Assembly: GCA_015488885.1 (NCBI GenBank)
Contig: WFMW01000066.1
Span: 29,057 to 93,056 of the forward strand
Reading direction: 5' to 3'
From: Gammaproteobacteria bacterium
GTDB taxonomy: Bacteria > Pseudomonadota > Gammaproteobacteria > SZUA-229
Length of the DNA: 64,000 nt
A program made the position numbers and the translations under genes. Positions 35,806-46,497 of this stretch are shown piece after piece; position 1 is the first letter of the stretch, and every line of letters begins with the position of its first letter. Below the pieces are notes generated by a model, which had not been told where the DNA came from, did not search any database, and was given only the letters and a program-made list of their open reading frames with translations.

Positions 35806-36713
35806 TATTCAATAGATGAATGGGCTAAAAATATTTTGATAAGAAGGATGATCCTACTGTAAATTTTAACGACTAAAAGTAATAATTATGGCTATTAATT
35901 AATCGTTTTTAAAAAAAATCATAATGCTGGTGATCAATCTGTGGATAAGTTGATTTATATTCTTGTTTAACTGTGGATAACTCTGTGGACATAAGTTCTA
36001 CACAATTCTGAATAATAAGTCTATAGTTTTATATGTAATATTTCTGTAATATTTAATATGTTATTTAGTCTTTATAATTCAATTACCTATACGTTATCAC
36101 TCTATAATAGAAGGGTTAAAGTATAGCTTGACCTGCTGACAGGTATATGTATTTGTGCTTGTGAATAACTGCTCATCCTCAATGACAGAAAAGGTGTAAA
36201 TTAGCATAATATCTTAATAACTTTTCTAGTTAATACCGCATAAGCTACTAATTTATTATGAAAAATTAAAGTTACTCACAAAAGCTGTGGATAACATTGT
36301 GGATAATAATATGAATAAACATTTTTATAGCCATAAATCCACGCTTTCTGTTAGTTTGGATGTTTTTTAATCATAAATTTAAATATCTAATAAAAACAAT
36401 ATCTTGTGTTTATATTTTGTAACGGTAGTCGTGCCTGTGCCGCCCTTTCCAGGATGACACTCAATGCATTAGAGTGTTATAAAATACTTGTGTACAACTT
36501 GTGTTTCTATGCCAAATAACATACTCAGTGGGGTTTTCAGCTAAACCTGTTAGTATAGCCGGGAAAATACACACAAAATTATTGCCAATGAATAATAGTT
36601 CCAGTCTTCATAATATCAGTATTTTATTATCGTAGATTAGTTATTTTATTACGCACACCGTGATGGCTTCTTTTGATCCAGGAGTCTGGATGGATGTACA
36701 CAAGGATAATGAT
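35806..36713. other. AT-rich 0.9-kb gap with a DnaA-box cluster, candidate oriC
   Basis: Four exact DnaA boxes TGTGGATAA (complement TTATCCACA) lie at 35940-35948, 35972-35980, 36286-36294 and 36298-36306, in two close pairs with the same orientation. A fifth (TGTGAATAA) fits TTATNCACA at 36160-36168, and a degenerate one is at 35984. The sequence between and after them is very AT-rich. I see no gene. The likely reading is a replication origin; a DnaA-titrating site is the alternative. Confidence 0.65.
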
Positions 36714-37601
36714 ATGCAACACTGGCAAGAAATCATACAACAGATTTCTCAGTCAACAGGTAAAAAATTTCAGTTTTTATCTTCCATGGCTGTTGGCGGT
36801 GGCTGTATTAATGCGGCCAGTATCATCAACGGGACGCTGGACAATAAACCGGTAGACTATTTTGTAAAAACCAGTCGGCCGGGTAATCTGTCTATGTTTA
36901 AGGCGGAAGCAGCGGCGCTGGAAGCTATCGCGCAAAGCCATACAATTCGTGTTCCGGTGCCATTGTGTTGTGGTGAAGACAGCCAGCAAAGTTTTATTGT
37001 TATGGCGTCTTTGTCACTCGTTGGGCAGGCTAATCAATATCAGCTTGCCAGACAGCTTGCCGCCATGCATGATGTGACGGCTGAACAGTTTGGCTGGCAT
37101 ATTAACAATACCATTGGCGCGACCCGGCAAGTCAATACACCAACGCAGGACTGGCTGGTTTTCTGGGCTGAACAGCGTCTCGGTTTTCAGTTACGCCTGG
37201 CGGCGGCCAATGGCTATAGCGGTCGGCTGCAAACGCTGGGGGAGCGGATGCTGGTGAAGATGGCTGATTTATTCCAGGGCCGAACAGTGAGTGCTTCAAT
37301 GTTACACGGTGATCTGTGGGGTGGCAATGTGGCCGGGCTAGCGGATGGTACGCCGGTTATTTTTGACCCGGCTTTTTATTATGGCGATTATGAAGCCGAG
37401 CTGGCAATGAGCGAATTATTCGGTGGGTTCAGTACCGATTTTTATGCCGCCTATCGTGAAATCAGGCCGGAAGAAGACGGTTATGCATTACGCCGAAGTT
37501 TTTATAACAGTTATCATATTATCAATCACCTGAATATGTTTGGCGGTGCCTATCATGCACGGGCCATCAATATGCTTGAGTCGGTACTGGCGCAGATATA
37601 A
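36714..37601 (+). CDS. Fructosamine-kinase-like protein (FN3K/YniA family)
   Basis: The start is taken at ATG 36714 (MQHWQEIIQQIS), which has AGGA 7 bp upstream and aligns with family starts; in-frame starts at 36660 and 36690 would extend it. The 295-residue product has the aminoglycoside-phosphotransferase fold: FFVKT-like lysine (YFVKTSRPG), the catalytic loop MLHGDLWGGN and the metal site FDPAFYYGD. The family phosphorylates glycated proteins, aiding deglycation. It stands alone beside the origin-like region. Confidence 0.82.
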   Translation: MQHWQEIIQQISQSTGKKFQFLSSMAVGGGCINAASIINGTLDNKPVDYFVKTSRPGNLSMFKAEAAALEAIAQSHTIRVPVPLCCGEDSQQSFIVMASLSLVGQANQYQLARQLAAMHDVTAEQFGWHINNTIGATRQVNTPTQDWLVFWAEQRLGFQLRLAAANGYSGRLQTLGERMLVKMADLFQGRTVSASMLHGDLWGGNVAGLADGTPVIFDPAFYYGDYEAELAMSELFGGFSTDFYAAYREIRPEEDGYALRRSFYNSYHIINHLNMFGGAYHARAINMLESVLAQI

Positions 37602-37653
37602 CAACTCAGTGCGTCGTCAAATTATACGGTTAGCTGAGTAGTTACCAGTCAGC

Positions 37654-38532
37654 TTAATATAAACGATACACTAGCGGTAGAATAAACCGCCACTGCTGAC
37701 GGTGGATTTGAGCGGGAAAAGGTAATGCGCCTGAAATATGTCTGATGGTGCGAATGGCGCTATTATCCAGCAGGCGGCTGGATGAACTTTGTATAACCCT
37801 GATATTGTGGATGCTACCATTCGCATACACGGTAAAGGCAATTTTAACAGTACCCTGTTGATGTCGATGTCTGGCCTGCCTGGGGTATTTTTTTGCCCGG
37901 GTAATTAACTGACGCAAACGAAGGCGATATTGCTGTTTGAGCTGGCTGAGGGCATGGCTGACTGAGGGTGATGGTTTTATCGCTGTGTTTGCTGAGGGGG
38001 TGCTGGTGTTAACTGTTTTATGTAATAACAGTGTCTGTAACGGTTGCTGGTGTTCTGGTTGTAATTTGACCGCCTGCTGTTTAACAGCTACCGGTATTTT
38101 TTTTATTCGCGGTTTCGCTTTTACTTTTTTATGTTTTTTGTGTGGTTTATTTTTTTGCCGTATTTTTCTATGTTTGATGGGTTTGATATGAACCGGCTCA
38201 CTATTAACTGGCACAACATTGACCGGCTTTGGTTTGGTAGCGATGGCTGGTTTTTTGTGATGCTCAGCGGGCATGGTGTTAAATTCAGTGAGTGATAAAG
38301 TGACTACTCGATCTAACGGTCGGGGTGTTGGTCTGGTGGTGATACCATAGAAGATCAGCAACAAAATGCTCAGATGAATGGCTGCAGAAAGCAACACGCC
38401 GATTAAATGAGAGAAGCGTTGAACCAGCCCCCGGGGGTGGGGCTGTGGAGCTGGATTTATCTTCATCACCTGGTTGCTGGCGGGATGTTTGCCATTGTCC
38501 CGTGGTATGGTTATCTGCGGTTCCAGGTACAT
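37654..38532 (-). CDS. tonB: TonB energy-transducing protein
   Basis: I use ATG 38532; a TTG at 38577 extends the frame but has no better ribosome site. The order is a short cytoplasmic tail, a membrane helix with the SxxxH-type face (LIGVLLSAAIHLSILLLIF), a Lys/Pro-rich periplasmic linker (IRQKNKPHKKHKKVKAKPR), and a C-terminal TonB domain (YPRQARHRHQQGTVKIAFTVYANGSIHNIRVIQSS). It couples the proton-motive force to an outer-membrane receptor and is in an operon with exbB and exbD. Confidence 0.9.
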   Translation of the reverse strand: MYLEPQITIPRDNGKHPASNQVMKINPAPQPHPRGLVQRFSHLIGVLLSAAIHLSILLLIFYGITTRPTPRPLDRVVTLSLTEFNTMPAEHHKKPAIATKPKPVNVVPVNSEPVHIKPIKHRKIRQKNKPHKKHKKVKAKPRIKKIPVAVKQQAVKLQPEHQQPLQTLLLHKTVNTSTPSANTAIKPSPSVSHALSQLKQQYRLRLRQLITRAKKYPRQARHRHQQGTVKIAFTVYANGSIHNIRVIQSSSSRLLDNSAIRTIRHISGALPFPAQIHRQQWRFILPLVYRLY

Positions 38533-38603
38533 GATATTAATTAATGTGGTACGTGTTTCTGCATGCGAGTTTATCAATTTGCATGTTTAACTTTTACCCG
38601 TTC

Positions 38604-38990
38604 CTATGAGCCTGTCCGGGTTGTCATAATAGATAAATTTTCAAGCTGATATTTTTTCAGTAAATCAATGACACGGACAAACTGTGCAAACCTGACCGAC
38701 TTGTCAACACGTAATACCACCGCTGTTTTTCTCGCGGTAGTCTGTAATTGTTGATCAAGTTTATCCAGCTTAATCAGCTGGTTGGCAAGGTATATCTGCT
38801 GATTGGCATCCAGGGTTATTTTCAGCGTTTTACCGGCCTGATCAGTCTGCCGGGTTGCGGTGCTGGCATCGGGTAGATTGACTTTAATCAAACCCTGCGA
38901 AATAAAGGTTGCCGTGGTTAATACAATCGCCAGCAGCACCAGCATAATATCGATAAAAGGAATAACATTAATTTGATTGAACGTTTTCAT
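38604..38990 (-). CDS. exbD: ExbD proton-channel component
   Basis: The start is placed at ATG 38990 (MKTFNQINVIPFIDIMLVLL): it has GGGAG 6 bp upstream and overlaps the exbB stop by 4 bp (ATGA). A 25-residue longer frame has no support. The product is about 128 residues with one membrane helix containing the essential Asp (PFIDIMLVLLAIVLTTATF) and a periplasmic domain. Confidence 0.92.
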   Translation of the reverse strand: MKTFNQINVIPFIDIMLVLLAIVLTTATFISQGLIKVNLPDASTATRQTDQAGKTLKITLDANQQIYLANQLIKLDKLDQQLQTTARKTAVVLRVDKSVRFAQFVRVIDLLKKYQLENLSIMTTRTGS

Positions 38991-39526
38991 CCCTGACTCC
39001 CGTGTGTTGTTCCTTCCTGATTTATTGCCCGGTTGTGATGTATTTTCCCCTGCTGTATTTTCCATTGGGTCGTCAGTACATTCACTTTACGCAATAGCGC
39101 GTTATAAAACATGACGGCAGGCAGGGCGACCAGGATACCACCTGCGGTTGAACGCAGGGCAAGCGCCAGCCCGGTCATAATGGTCTGTACGCCGATATTG
39201 CCACTTTGTCCCATGTCATAGAATGTCAGCATAATGCCTATCACCGTACCGAGTAAGCCGATATATGGCGCATTACTGCCCACCGTGGCAATAAAGGTCA
39301 GGTTATGGGTCAGGGCAAGTTGCAACGCATCAGCATTATCAAACTGGTCAATTTTTATATGCCAATAGTAAATATAGCGCTCAATAACCAGCCACAGCAT
39401 AATAAAACTCATTAAACCTAAAAGACCAAAAATAAGAAAATCCAGATTGTGCTGTAAAAATATCATGGTGATAAGAATGGCAGTTATGGAGAGGCTAAAA
39501 ATAGCCTTTTTTAACCCTTCATGCAA
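38987..39526 (-). CDS. exbB: ExbB proton-channel component
   Basis: A 179-residue inner-membrane protein of the MotA/TolQ/ExbB family: helices near 10-30 and 33-50, a cytoplasmic loop, and the paired C-terminal helices with APYIGLLGTVIGIMLTF and GLALALRSTAGGILVALPAVMFYN. It is shorter than E. coli ExbB (244), as is common. It leads exbB-exbD-tonB and is divergent from a TonB-dependent receptor. Confidence 0.92.
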   Translation of the reverse strand: MHEGLKKAIFSLSITAILITMIFLQHNLDFLIFGLLGLMSFIMLWLVIERYIYYWHIKIDQFDNADALQLALTHNLTFIATVGSNAPYIGLLGTVIGIMLTFYDMGQSGNIGVQTIMTGLALALRSTAGGILVALPAVMFYNALLRKVNVLTTQWKIQQGKIHHNRAINQEGTTHGSQG

Positions 39527-39683
39527 TGGGTTATATCACCCGGTGTGTCGGATTATTTTACACAATATGATTCAATATAACATTATTAAGTTATTGTTTA
39601 ATAAGGGTATTTATTCTGGCATGTTTTGTGCTTATGATTCTTTTAACACGGTATTTCCCGTGCATGAAGAAGAGTTGAAAACG

Positions 39684-41765
39684 ATGAAAAACATAAGCAC
39701 ATCATTTTTATATGGCAGCCTGTTAAGTTTACTGCCGGGACTGGCCATTGCTGATACAGGATTAGCCCCTGTCCAGATTGAAGCCCCTGCTGATGTGGTC
39801 AGTACCGTATCCATCGCGCCTGAAGATAATACCGGGGTGGTGGATACGGCAGACCTGGTGAAAGCGATTCCCGGCGCCAATATCAGTAAGAATGGCCCTC
39901 TTACCAGTATTGTGCATTATCGCGGAATGTCGGGCGACAGGGTGAATGTGGTGACTGACGGGGTGAATGTAAAAATGGCCGGGCCGAATGCTATGGATCC
40001 GGCCATCAGTCATTTACCACCGAGTCTGGTCGAAGAGGTTGATCTGCATCGGGGTATTGCACCGGTAAGCAGTGGTATGGAAACCATTGGCGGTACGATT
40101 GTGGTGAAATCCCGCTCCGCCGATTTTGGTATGGCTAAAACCCCCGAGTTTCATGGTGATGTCAGTGCCGGTGGTAGTGGTGTTGATAGTGGTAAAAAAG
40201 CCGCTGCCTTTGTTTCCGGCGCCAATCAGAACCATAAAGTCTATCTGGGTGCCTCGACGGAAAAGGGTGACAGTTTTCGTTTTCCGGGAGGTACCAATTT
40301 TGATACAGAATATGACAGAGATGCCTGGTTGCTGGGTTATGGTTATCAGTCGGACAATGGCAAACAGCAGTTTAATCTGACCTCGAATTATAACGATACC
40401 GGCAATACCGGTACACCGGCTTTGCCCATGGATATTGTTTATGCCCGGGGAGGCGTGGTAAGCCTCGACTATACCCTGCACAGCAGTAATCATTTCATTT
40501 ACCGCTTGTTACTGGGAACGCAGAATTCACATCATCTGATGAATAATTATATGTTCCGGCACACCCTGGCACCTGATCGTCGTTCTACCCTGGCAAAGGT
40601 GCAGAGCAAAACCTATCAATTGACGGCCCGGAAAATATTGCCACAGGCAAGCCTGACCGTTGGTCTTCAGGGTGACACAGCGGCCAATAAAGCGGATATT
40701 TCCAATCCCGATAATGCCAGCTTCAGGATCACCAATTATGATACCGACCGGGATCGTAACAGTGTGTTTGCACAATGGGGGCAGCAATATAATACCCAGC
40801 TACATATTCTGGCGGGGATACGTTATACCCGGGTGGATATGGATGCGGGTGAGGTAAAAAGTAGTGTGGCAATGATGAACACGCCAATAGGGCATCTGCA
40901 TAAAACATTACAGGACCGTTTTAATGCCGCTAACCGTCATAAGGTCGATAATAATATTGATCTGGCTTTTACCGTCAGGCAGCAACTGTCGGACCGTGTG
41001 TCACTGGATTATGGTATCGCACATAAAACCCGTTCACCCAGTTATCAGCAGCGTTATCTGTGGTTACCGCTGGAGTCAACCGCCGGTCTTGCTGACGGAC
41101 GCCAGTATTTTGGTAATATTGAACTGAAGCCGGAACAGGCGACACAGCTGGAGCTGGGGGCAACCATTAATACCGCGCAGCAGGGCTATGTTTCACCGCA
41201 TATTTATTATCATCAGGTCAATGATTATATTCAGGGTACGCCAACCACCAGCACCCCGGCACCACCAGACACGCTCACCTTTAATAATGTTGATGCCAAA
41301 TTATATGGCATGGATGTGGATTTTAATCAGCCTCTCAGCCAACATGTTTCGGTGGATGGAACGTTCAGTTATGTGCGCGGTAAACGCCGTGATATCAGTG
41401 ATAATTTATACCGTATCACCCCGGCGAATATGCGCTTTGGTGTGCATTATAATCAGGCGGACTGGTCAGTGGGCAGTGATGTGGTAGCGTATACGCATCA
41501 AAATCAGGTGTCAGCCACCAATAACGAGCAGGCAACGGCCGGTTATGTCTTATTAAACCTGAAAGGGGATTACACCTTCAGGCAAAAACTTAGCCTGTCT
41601 TTTGGTATTGATAATCTGCTGGATAAAGATTATCGCAACCATTTGAACGGCTATAACAGAAATAATCGCAATACGGATGTCGGCTTTGATACCAGCAACA
41701 AACAGGCCTTTCGTCTACCCGGGCCGGGACGTAATTTTTATGCCTCACTGGCATACAGGTGGTAA
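39684..41765 (+). CDS. TonB-dependent outer-membrane receptor
   Basis: The start is placed at ATG 39684, just before a signal peptide (MKNISTSFLYGSLLSLLPGLAIA); the frame is open further upstream without function. The 693-residue product has a plug domain (KAIPGANISKNG, YRGMSGDRVNVVTDGV, GGTIVVKS) and a 22-strand-type barrel ending in a C-terminal aromatic residue (NFYASLAYRW). The plug segment with MDPAISHLPPSLVEEVDLHRGIAPV resembles metal-type receptors, but the ligand cannot be read from sequence. It is divergent from exbB; the 157-bp gap shows no cobalamin riboswitch. Confidence 0.9.
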   Translation: MKNISTSFLYGSLLSLLPGLAIADTGLAPVQIEAPADVVSTVSIAPEDNTGVVDTADLVKAIPGANISKNGPLTSIVHYRGMSGDRVNVVTDGVNVKMAGPNAMDPAISHLPPSLVEEVDLHRGIAPVSSGMETIGGTIVVKSRSADFGMAKTPEFHGDVSAGGSGVDSGKKAAAFVSGANQNHKVYLGASTEKGDSFRFPGGTNFDTEYDRDAWLLGYGYQSDNGKQQFNLTSNYNDTGNTGTPALPMDIVYARGGVVSLDYTLHSSNHFIYRLLLGTQNSHHLMNNYMFRHTLAPDRRSTLAKVQSKTYQLTARKILPQASLTVGLQGDTAANKADISNPDNASFRITNYDTDRDRNSVFAQWGQQYNTQLHILAGIRYTRVDMDAGEVKSSVAMMNTPIGHLHKTLQDRFNAANRHKVDNNIDLAFTVRQQLSDRVSLDYGIAHKTRSPSYQQRYLWLPLESTAGLADGRQYFGNIELKPEQATQLELGATINTAQQGYVSPHIYYHQVNDYIQGTPTTSTPAPPDTLTFNNVDAKLYGMDVDFNQPLSQHVSVDGTFSYVRGKRRDISDNLYRITPANMRFGVHYNQADWSVGSDVVAYTHQNQVSATNNEQATAGYVLLNLKGDYTFRQKLSLSFGIDNLLDKDYRNHLNGYNRNNRNTDVGFDTSNKQAFRLPGPGRNFYASLAYRW

Positions 41766-41938
41766 AAAAATATGCCCAAATTCGGATTTTCTGCTGTGGA
41801 TGGCGTTAAATCCGACAGGCACACTGATAGTGACGGCAGGATGCGATAGATTTTGCTACCCCCAGTCAAGGGTCTGCTGGAATGCTGTTGGCATAGTAGA
41901 GGGCAGTATGATCTGTATGTTTCTGAATAGTCATTGCG

Positions 41939-44353
41939 CTAACGTTCAAATTTTGATTCAAGTGTATCGATATTCTGAATGGTTTTTAAAACACTGTCTG
42001 GATTCAGACTAATTGAGTCGATACCCAGTTTAACCAGGTATTCAGCGACCTCTGGATAGTCCGAGGGTGCCTGCCCGCAGATGCCGCTGTGGCGGTGGTT
42101 GCGCTGGCAACCTTCAATCGCCCATTTGATCATTCGCAGGACACCTGGGTCTCGTTCATCATAGTCAAAAGCCAGTATCTCGCTGTCACGATCTACTCCC
42201 AGTGTGAGCTGGGTCAGATCGTTGGAGCCGATACTAAAGCCATCGAACACGGCACTGAATTCATCTATCTGGGCAATATTGTTAGGGATTTCACACATTA
42301 CGTAGATCTTCAGCCCCTGTTCTCCGCGTTTGAGGCCATGTTGCGCCATCGCTTCCACAACCTTCTGCCCCTCGGCTACGCGGCGACAAAAAGGAATCAT
42401 CAGGATGACATTGTCCATGCCAATGACTTCCCGGACACGTTTCATGGCGGCACATTCGAGGGCGAAACCTTCTGCATAATCCGGGTGGGTATAACGCGCC
42501 GCACCACGGAAACCGATCATCGGATTGTCTTCAACCGGTTCGAAATATTTACCCCCGAGAAGAGTGGCATATTCATTGGTCTTGAAATCGCTCATGCGCA
42601 CCACGCAGGGTTTGGGGTAAACCGATGCCGCGATGGTGGCCACACCCTCAGCGAGGGTTTTGACAAAGAAATCGCCGGGATTCTCATAGGCCGCAGAGAG
42701 GGAATCCAGCGCTGTGTGTGTTTCCGCGTCTACCTTCTCTGGATGAATAAGCGCCATTGGATGTGCTTTGATGTATTCATTGATGATGAACTCCATGCGC
42801 GCCAGTCCAATACCATCCACCGGCAGTGAGGCAAGACTAAAGGCCTGATCGGGGTTGCCCAGATTCATCATAATCTCAGTTTTTGGACGCGCCAGATTAC
42901 CAAGATCGGTTTCCTGAATCACGAAGTCCAGTATCCCGGCGTAAATATTACCAGTCTCTCCTTCGGCGCAACTAACCGTGATTTCCTGGCCGTTATCGAT
43001 CACGTCAGTGCCGTTGTCTGTTCCAACGATAGCCGGTATGCCCAATTCGCGTGAAACAATGGCGGCATGACAGGTGCGCCCACCCCGGTTAGTGACAATG
43101 GCAGCGGCTGTTTTCATGACCGGTTCCCAGTCTGGTGTGGTGGTATCAGCCACCAGTACCTCACCGGGTTTGAAGTCGCTAAGATGTTTAACATCGTTAA
43201 TAATGTGAGCCTGGCCTGCACCAATTCGGGTGCCAACTGCCCGACCCTGAGTAAGCACAGTAGATCTTGATTGCAGATGGTATATCTTAAGGATATTACC
43301 TTTTTTCTGCGACTCTACCGTCTCCGGCCGCGCCTGCACCATGTAGAGCTGGCCATCGATGCCATCTTTGGCCCACTCCATATCCATGGGCTTCTGAAAG
43401 CCGGCTCTTTGGGAATAGTGATTCTCCACCTTGATAGCGTAGTCGGCCAGCACCATGATATCCTCATCCGAGATGCAGAAATGGCTCCTTTCATCGCTGT
43501 CGGTATCGATATTGCGGGTATATTCAACGGCAATGTTGTCAGTGTTGATGGTGTCGGTGAAGATCATCTTTTTTTCTTTTTTGCCAAGTCGTCGTTTAAG
43601 CACCGCCCGATATCCTTTTTCAAAAGTAGGCTTGTGTACATAAAAACTGTCTGGATCGATGGTGCCCTGCACCACATTTTCACCCAGACCCAACGCGGCA
43701 TTGATAAATACCACATCCCTGAACCCGGTTTCGGTATCCAGCGAGAACATCACACCGCTGGATCCTTTATCGCTACGCACCATTTTCATCACCACAACAC
43801 ACAGATAAACCTTGTAGTAGTCGAAATGATTGTCATACTTATAGTGAATGGAGCGATCAGTAAAATTCGATGCCAGACAACGTTTGTAGGCATCAAGTAA
43901 AGCATCCGCGCTACTGATATTCAGGTAGGTATCATTCTGGCCGGCAAATGAGGCCTCTGGAGAATCCTCTGCCGTTGCTGAAGAACGTACAGCAAGAGAG
44001 ACATCATCGCCATATTCTTCTTTAAGCCTGGTATATTGCGCCAGGATTTCTGACTTCAGGTCGTCTGGCAGAACGCAGTCATCGATGACGGCTCTGGCCT
44101 TTGCGCCACGAGCCTGTAGGTCTTTGACATCATCCGGGCTGAGGCCATCGAGTACTGCGTGCAATTTTGTCCAGGCGTCATTGGCATCCAGAACGTAGCG
44201 ATAAGCTGAGGCGGTGACGGCAAAGCCATTAGGCACCCGCACGTCATTGTCAGTAAGATTGCGGTACATTTCGCCAAGACTGGCGTTTTTCCCACCCACT
44301 TCTGGTACATCGTCAATCCCGGTTTCGTTGAACCATTTGATATAAGTTGACAT
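41939..44353 (-). CDS. ppsA: Phosphoenolpyruvate synthase
   Basis: The start is at ATG 44353 (MSTYIKWFNE), with AGGAGG 8 bp upstream; the longer frame to 44416 is unsupported. The 804-residue enzyme makes PEP from pyruvate and ATP. It has the N-terminal ATP-grasp domain (VGGKNASLGEMY; AVRSSATAEDSPEASFAGQ), the swivelling phospho-His domain (TNRGGRTCHAAIVSRELGIPA) and a PEP/pyruvate TIM barrel (IGSNDLTQLTLGVDRDS, and GICGQAPSDYP). The regulator PpsR is not adjacent. Confidence 0.95.
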   Translation of the reverse strand: MSTYIKWFNETGIDDVPEVGGKNASLGEMYRNLTDNDVRVPNGFAVTASAYRYVLDANDAWTKLHAVLDGLSPDDVKDLQARGAKARAVIDDCVLPDDLKSEILAQYTRLKEEYGDDVSLAVRSSATAEDSPEASFAGQNDTYLNISSADALLDAYKRCLASNFTDRSIHYKYDNHFDYYKVYLCVVVMKMVRSDKGSSGVMFSLDTETGFRDVVFINAALGLGENVVQGTIDPDSFYVHKPTFEKGYRAVLKRRLGKKEKKMIFTDTINTDNIAVEYTRNIDTDSDERSHFCISDEDIMVLADYAIKVENHYSQRAGFQKPMDMEWAKDGIDGQLYMVQARPETVESQKKGNILKIYHLQSRSTVLTQGRAVGTRIGAGQAHIINDVKHLSDFKPGEVLVADTTTPDWEPVMKTAAAIVTNRGGRTCHAAIVSRELGIPAIVGTDNGTDVIDNGQEITVSCAEGETGNIYAGILDFVIQETDLGNLARPKTEIMMNLGNPDQAFSLASLPVDGIGLARMEFIINEYIKAHPMALIHPEKVDAETHTALDSLSAAYENPGDFFVKTLAEGVATIAASVYPKPCVVRMSDFKTNEYATLLGGKYFEPVEDNPMIGFRGAARYTHPDYAEGFALECAAMKRVREVIGMDNVILMIPFCRRVAEGQKVVEAMAQHGLKRGEQGLKIYVMCEIPNNIAQIDEFSAVFDGFSIGSNDLTQLTLGVDRDSEILAFDYDERDPGVLRMIKWAIEGCQRNHRHSGICGQAPSDYPEVAEYLVKLGIDSISLNPDSVLKTIQNIDTLESKFER

Positions 44354-44591
44354 CGTTTTCCTCCTGTTGTCATTAGTCTGGATTATACGCTGAAAGTTGC
44401 ATTGGAATTTACGCACCTGAGTTATGATTTTTTACGAAATATATTAGAAAAGTATAGACACAACCTGGTATAAAAGACAGATTCCGGCAGACGGCCAATG
44501 ATGATCTTTACCAGCTAAAAAATATGCAGTTGCTTATCGTGCTGATTTTGGGCGTGAAAAGTGGCTTAAATTCTTTACAAAAAATCCTGCA

Positions 44592-44613
44592 TTCCCATGA
44601 AATATCCGGGTTA
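44592..44613 (+). repeat. 22-base repeat, copy A
   Basis: It differs by one base (C/T) from copy B at 62759-62780; the shared part begins TTCCCATGAAATAT. This copy runs into the mnmG stop codon. Confidence 0.55.
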
Positions 44614-46491
44614 GTGGTTTTTTTTCAAATGCACCATTAATATTGAAATCGCTGCAGGGGTAACGCCGGGAATTCGACCAGCCTGACCGATAGTCTGCGG
44701 ACGATGGTCGGTTAGTTTCTGGCAAACTTCAGTTGTTAATCCACGAACCTGTTTATAGTCAATGGTGGCGGGGATAATGCTGGTTTCATGGCATCGTGCT
44801 TTGTCTATCTCAGCTTGCTGACGCTGCAGATAACCCGCATATTTTGCCTGAATTTCTACCTGCTCTGCCACAGCAGGGGTAATATTTTCATCTTTACCAA
44901 TAATGCTGGTTAGTGTTGCATAATCCATTTCCGGGCGGCGTAATAATTCATTTGCTTTATATTGATGGCTTAAAGGCCGCTCAAGTTTGTGCGCAAACAG
45001 TTTTGCCTGGGCGGTGTCGGGCAGTACATTGTAGCTGGCCAGGCGCTGCTGTTCATTATTAATAGCCTCCTGTTTCAGGCTGAATTGCTGCCAGTGTTTA
45101 TCGCTGATCAGACCCATTTTTCGCGCCTGTTCAGTGAGTCGTAAGTCGGCATTATCCTCACGCAATAACAGGCGATATTCAGCACGAGAGGTAAACATAC
45201 GATAGGGCTCCTGCGTTCCCAGCGTGGTCAGGTCATCAACCAGCACCCCTATATAGGCCTGATCGCGCATCGGTACCCAGGGCGATTTTTGCTGTACCTG
45301 GCGTGCTGCGTTAATCGCCGCCAGCAAACCCTGGGCAGCGGCTTCTTCATAACCGGTGGTACCGTTGATTTGCCCGGCAAAATACAGGCCATGGATAAAA
45401 CGGGTTTCCAGTGAGGTTTTTAGATCACGCGGGTCAAAAAAATCATATTCAATGGCATAACCGGGGCGGGTGATATGGGCCTTTTCAAAACCTTTCATCG
45501 AGCGTACAAAAGCAAACTGCATATCAAACGGCAGGCTGGTGGAGATACCGTTTGGATAAACTTCGGTGGTGGTTAAACCCTCCGGTTCGATAAAAATCTG
45601 GTGTGAGGTTTTGTCGGCAAAGCGCACTACCTTGTCTTCGATAGAGGGGCAGTAGCGTGGCCCGACGCCTTCGATGACACCGCTATACATCGGTGAACGA
45701 TGCAAACCCTGGCGAATAATATCGTGCGTGTGTTCATTGGTATGAGTGATGTGGCAGCTAATCTGCTGCGGATGTTCAGCAACCGACCCGGTAAAGGAAA
45801 AAACCGGCAGGGGGTTATCACCCGGCTGTTCAGCCAGGTCCTGATAGTTAATACTGCGACGGTCGATGCGCGGCGGGGTGCCGGTCTTTAAGCGTTCTAC
45901 CCGAAACGGCAGTTCTCGCAGGCGGTTGGCCAGGGCAATCGAGGGTGGATCCCCGGCACGCCCACCGGAATAATGGCGATCACCGATATGAATCAAGCCA
46001 CCTAAAAAGGTGCCGACGGTTAATACCACGGCTTTGGCACGGAACTTCAGGCCCATCTGGGTAACCACGCCGGTTACCCGCTCGGCACCATCAACCGATT
46101 CCACCAGCAGATCATCTACCGCCTGCTGAAACAGGGAAAGATTGGGCTGCTTTTCCAGTGTCTGACGAATCACTGATTTATATAAAAGACGGTCTGCCTG
46201 TGCGCGTGTTGCGCGTACTGCCGGGCCTTTACGACGGTTTAAAATACGAAATTGAATGCCACCCTGATCAGCAGCTTTAGCCATAATACCACCCATGGCA
46301 TCAATTTCTTTCACCAGATGGCCTTTACCGATGCCACCAATCGCCGGGTTACAGCTCATCTGTCCCAGAGTTTCAATATTATGCGTCAGTAATAAGGTTT
46401 TGACCCCCATGCGCGCAGCCGCCAGTGCCGCTTCAGTACCGGCGTGGCCACCACCAATAACAATCACATCAAAGGAATCAGTATAAAACAT
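44611..46491 (-). CDS. mnmG: tRNA uridine 5-carboxymethylaminomethyl modification protein MnmG (GidA)
   Basis: A 626-residue FAD enzyme that with MnmE modifies U34 of tRNAs. The Rossmann loop is [21 protein letters not shown]; other signatures are [19 protein letters not shown] and [18 protein letters not shown]. The C-terminal helical domain binds MnmE. It starts 6 bp after purU. No rsmG-parA-parB genes follow, unlike many gammaproteobacteria; ppsA is next. Confidence 0.97.
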   Translation of the reverse strand: MFYTDSFDVIVIGGGHAGTEAALAAARMGVKTLLLTHNIETLGQMSCNPAIGGIGKGHLVKEIDAMGGIMAKAADQGGIQFRILNRRKGPAVRATRAQADRLLYKSVIRQTLEKQPNLSLFQQAVDDLLVESVDGAERVTGVVTQMGLKFRAKAVVLTVGTFLGGLIHIGDRHYSGGRAGDPPSIALANRLRELPFRVERLKTGTPPRIDRRSINYQDLAEQPGDNPLPVFSFTGSVAEHPQQISCHITHTNEHTHDIIRQGLHRSPMYSGVIEGVGPRYCPSIEDKVVRFADKTSHQIFIEPEGLTTTEVYPNGISTSLPFDMQFAFVRSMKGFEKAHITRPGYAIEYDFFDPRDLKTSLETRFIHGLYFAGQINGTTGYEEAAAQGLLAAINAARQVQQKSPWVPMRDQAYIGVLVDDLTTLGTQEPYRMFTSRAEYRLLLREDNADLRLTEQARKMGLISDKHWQQFSLKQEAINNEQQRLASYNVLPDTAQAKLFAHKLERPLSHQYKANELLRRPEMDYATLTSIIGKDENITPAVAEQVEIQAKYAGYLQRQQAEIDKARCHETSIIPATIDYKQVRGLTTEVCQKLTDHRPQTIGQAGRIPGVTPAAISILMVHLKKNH

Positions 46492-46497
46492 GATGAT

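Noticed and set aside
39527..39683. Cobalamin riboswitch upstream of the TonB-dependent receptor
   Set aside because: The gap is only 157 bp and shows no B12-box pattern.
40014..40493. A 159-codon frame antisense to the TonB-dependent receptor
   Set aside because: It is a shadow of the receptor gene with low-complexity content and no family resemblance.
42089..43900. Two long open frames (246 and 209 codons) antisense to ppsA
   Set aside because: They lie fully opposite a well-recognised enzyme gene, have no recognisable product or ribosome site, and come from its codon usage.
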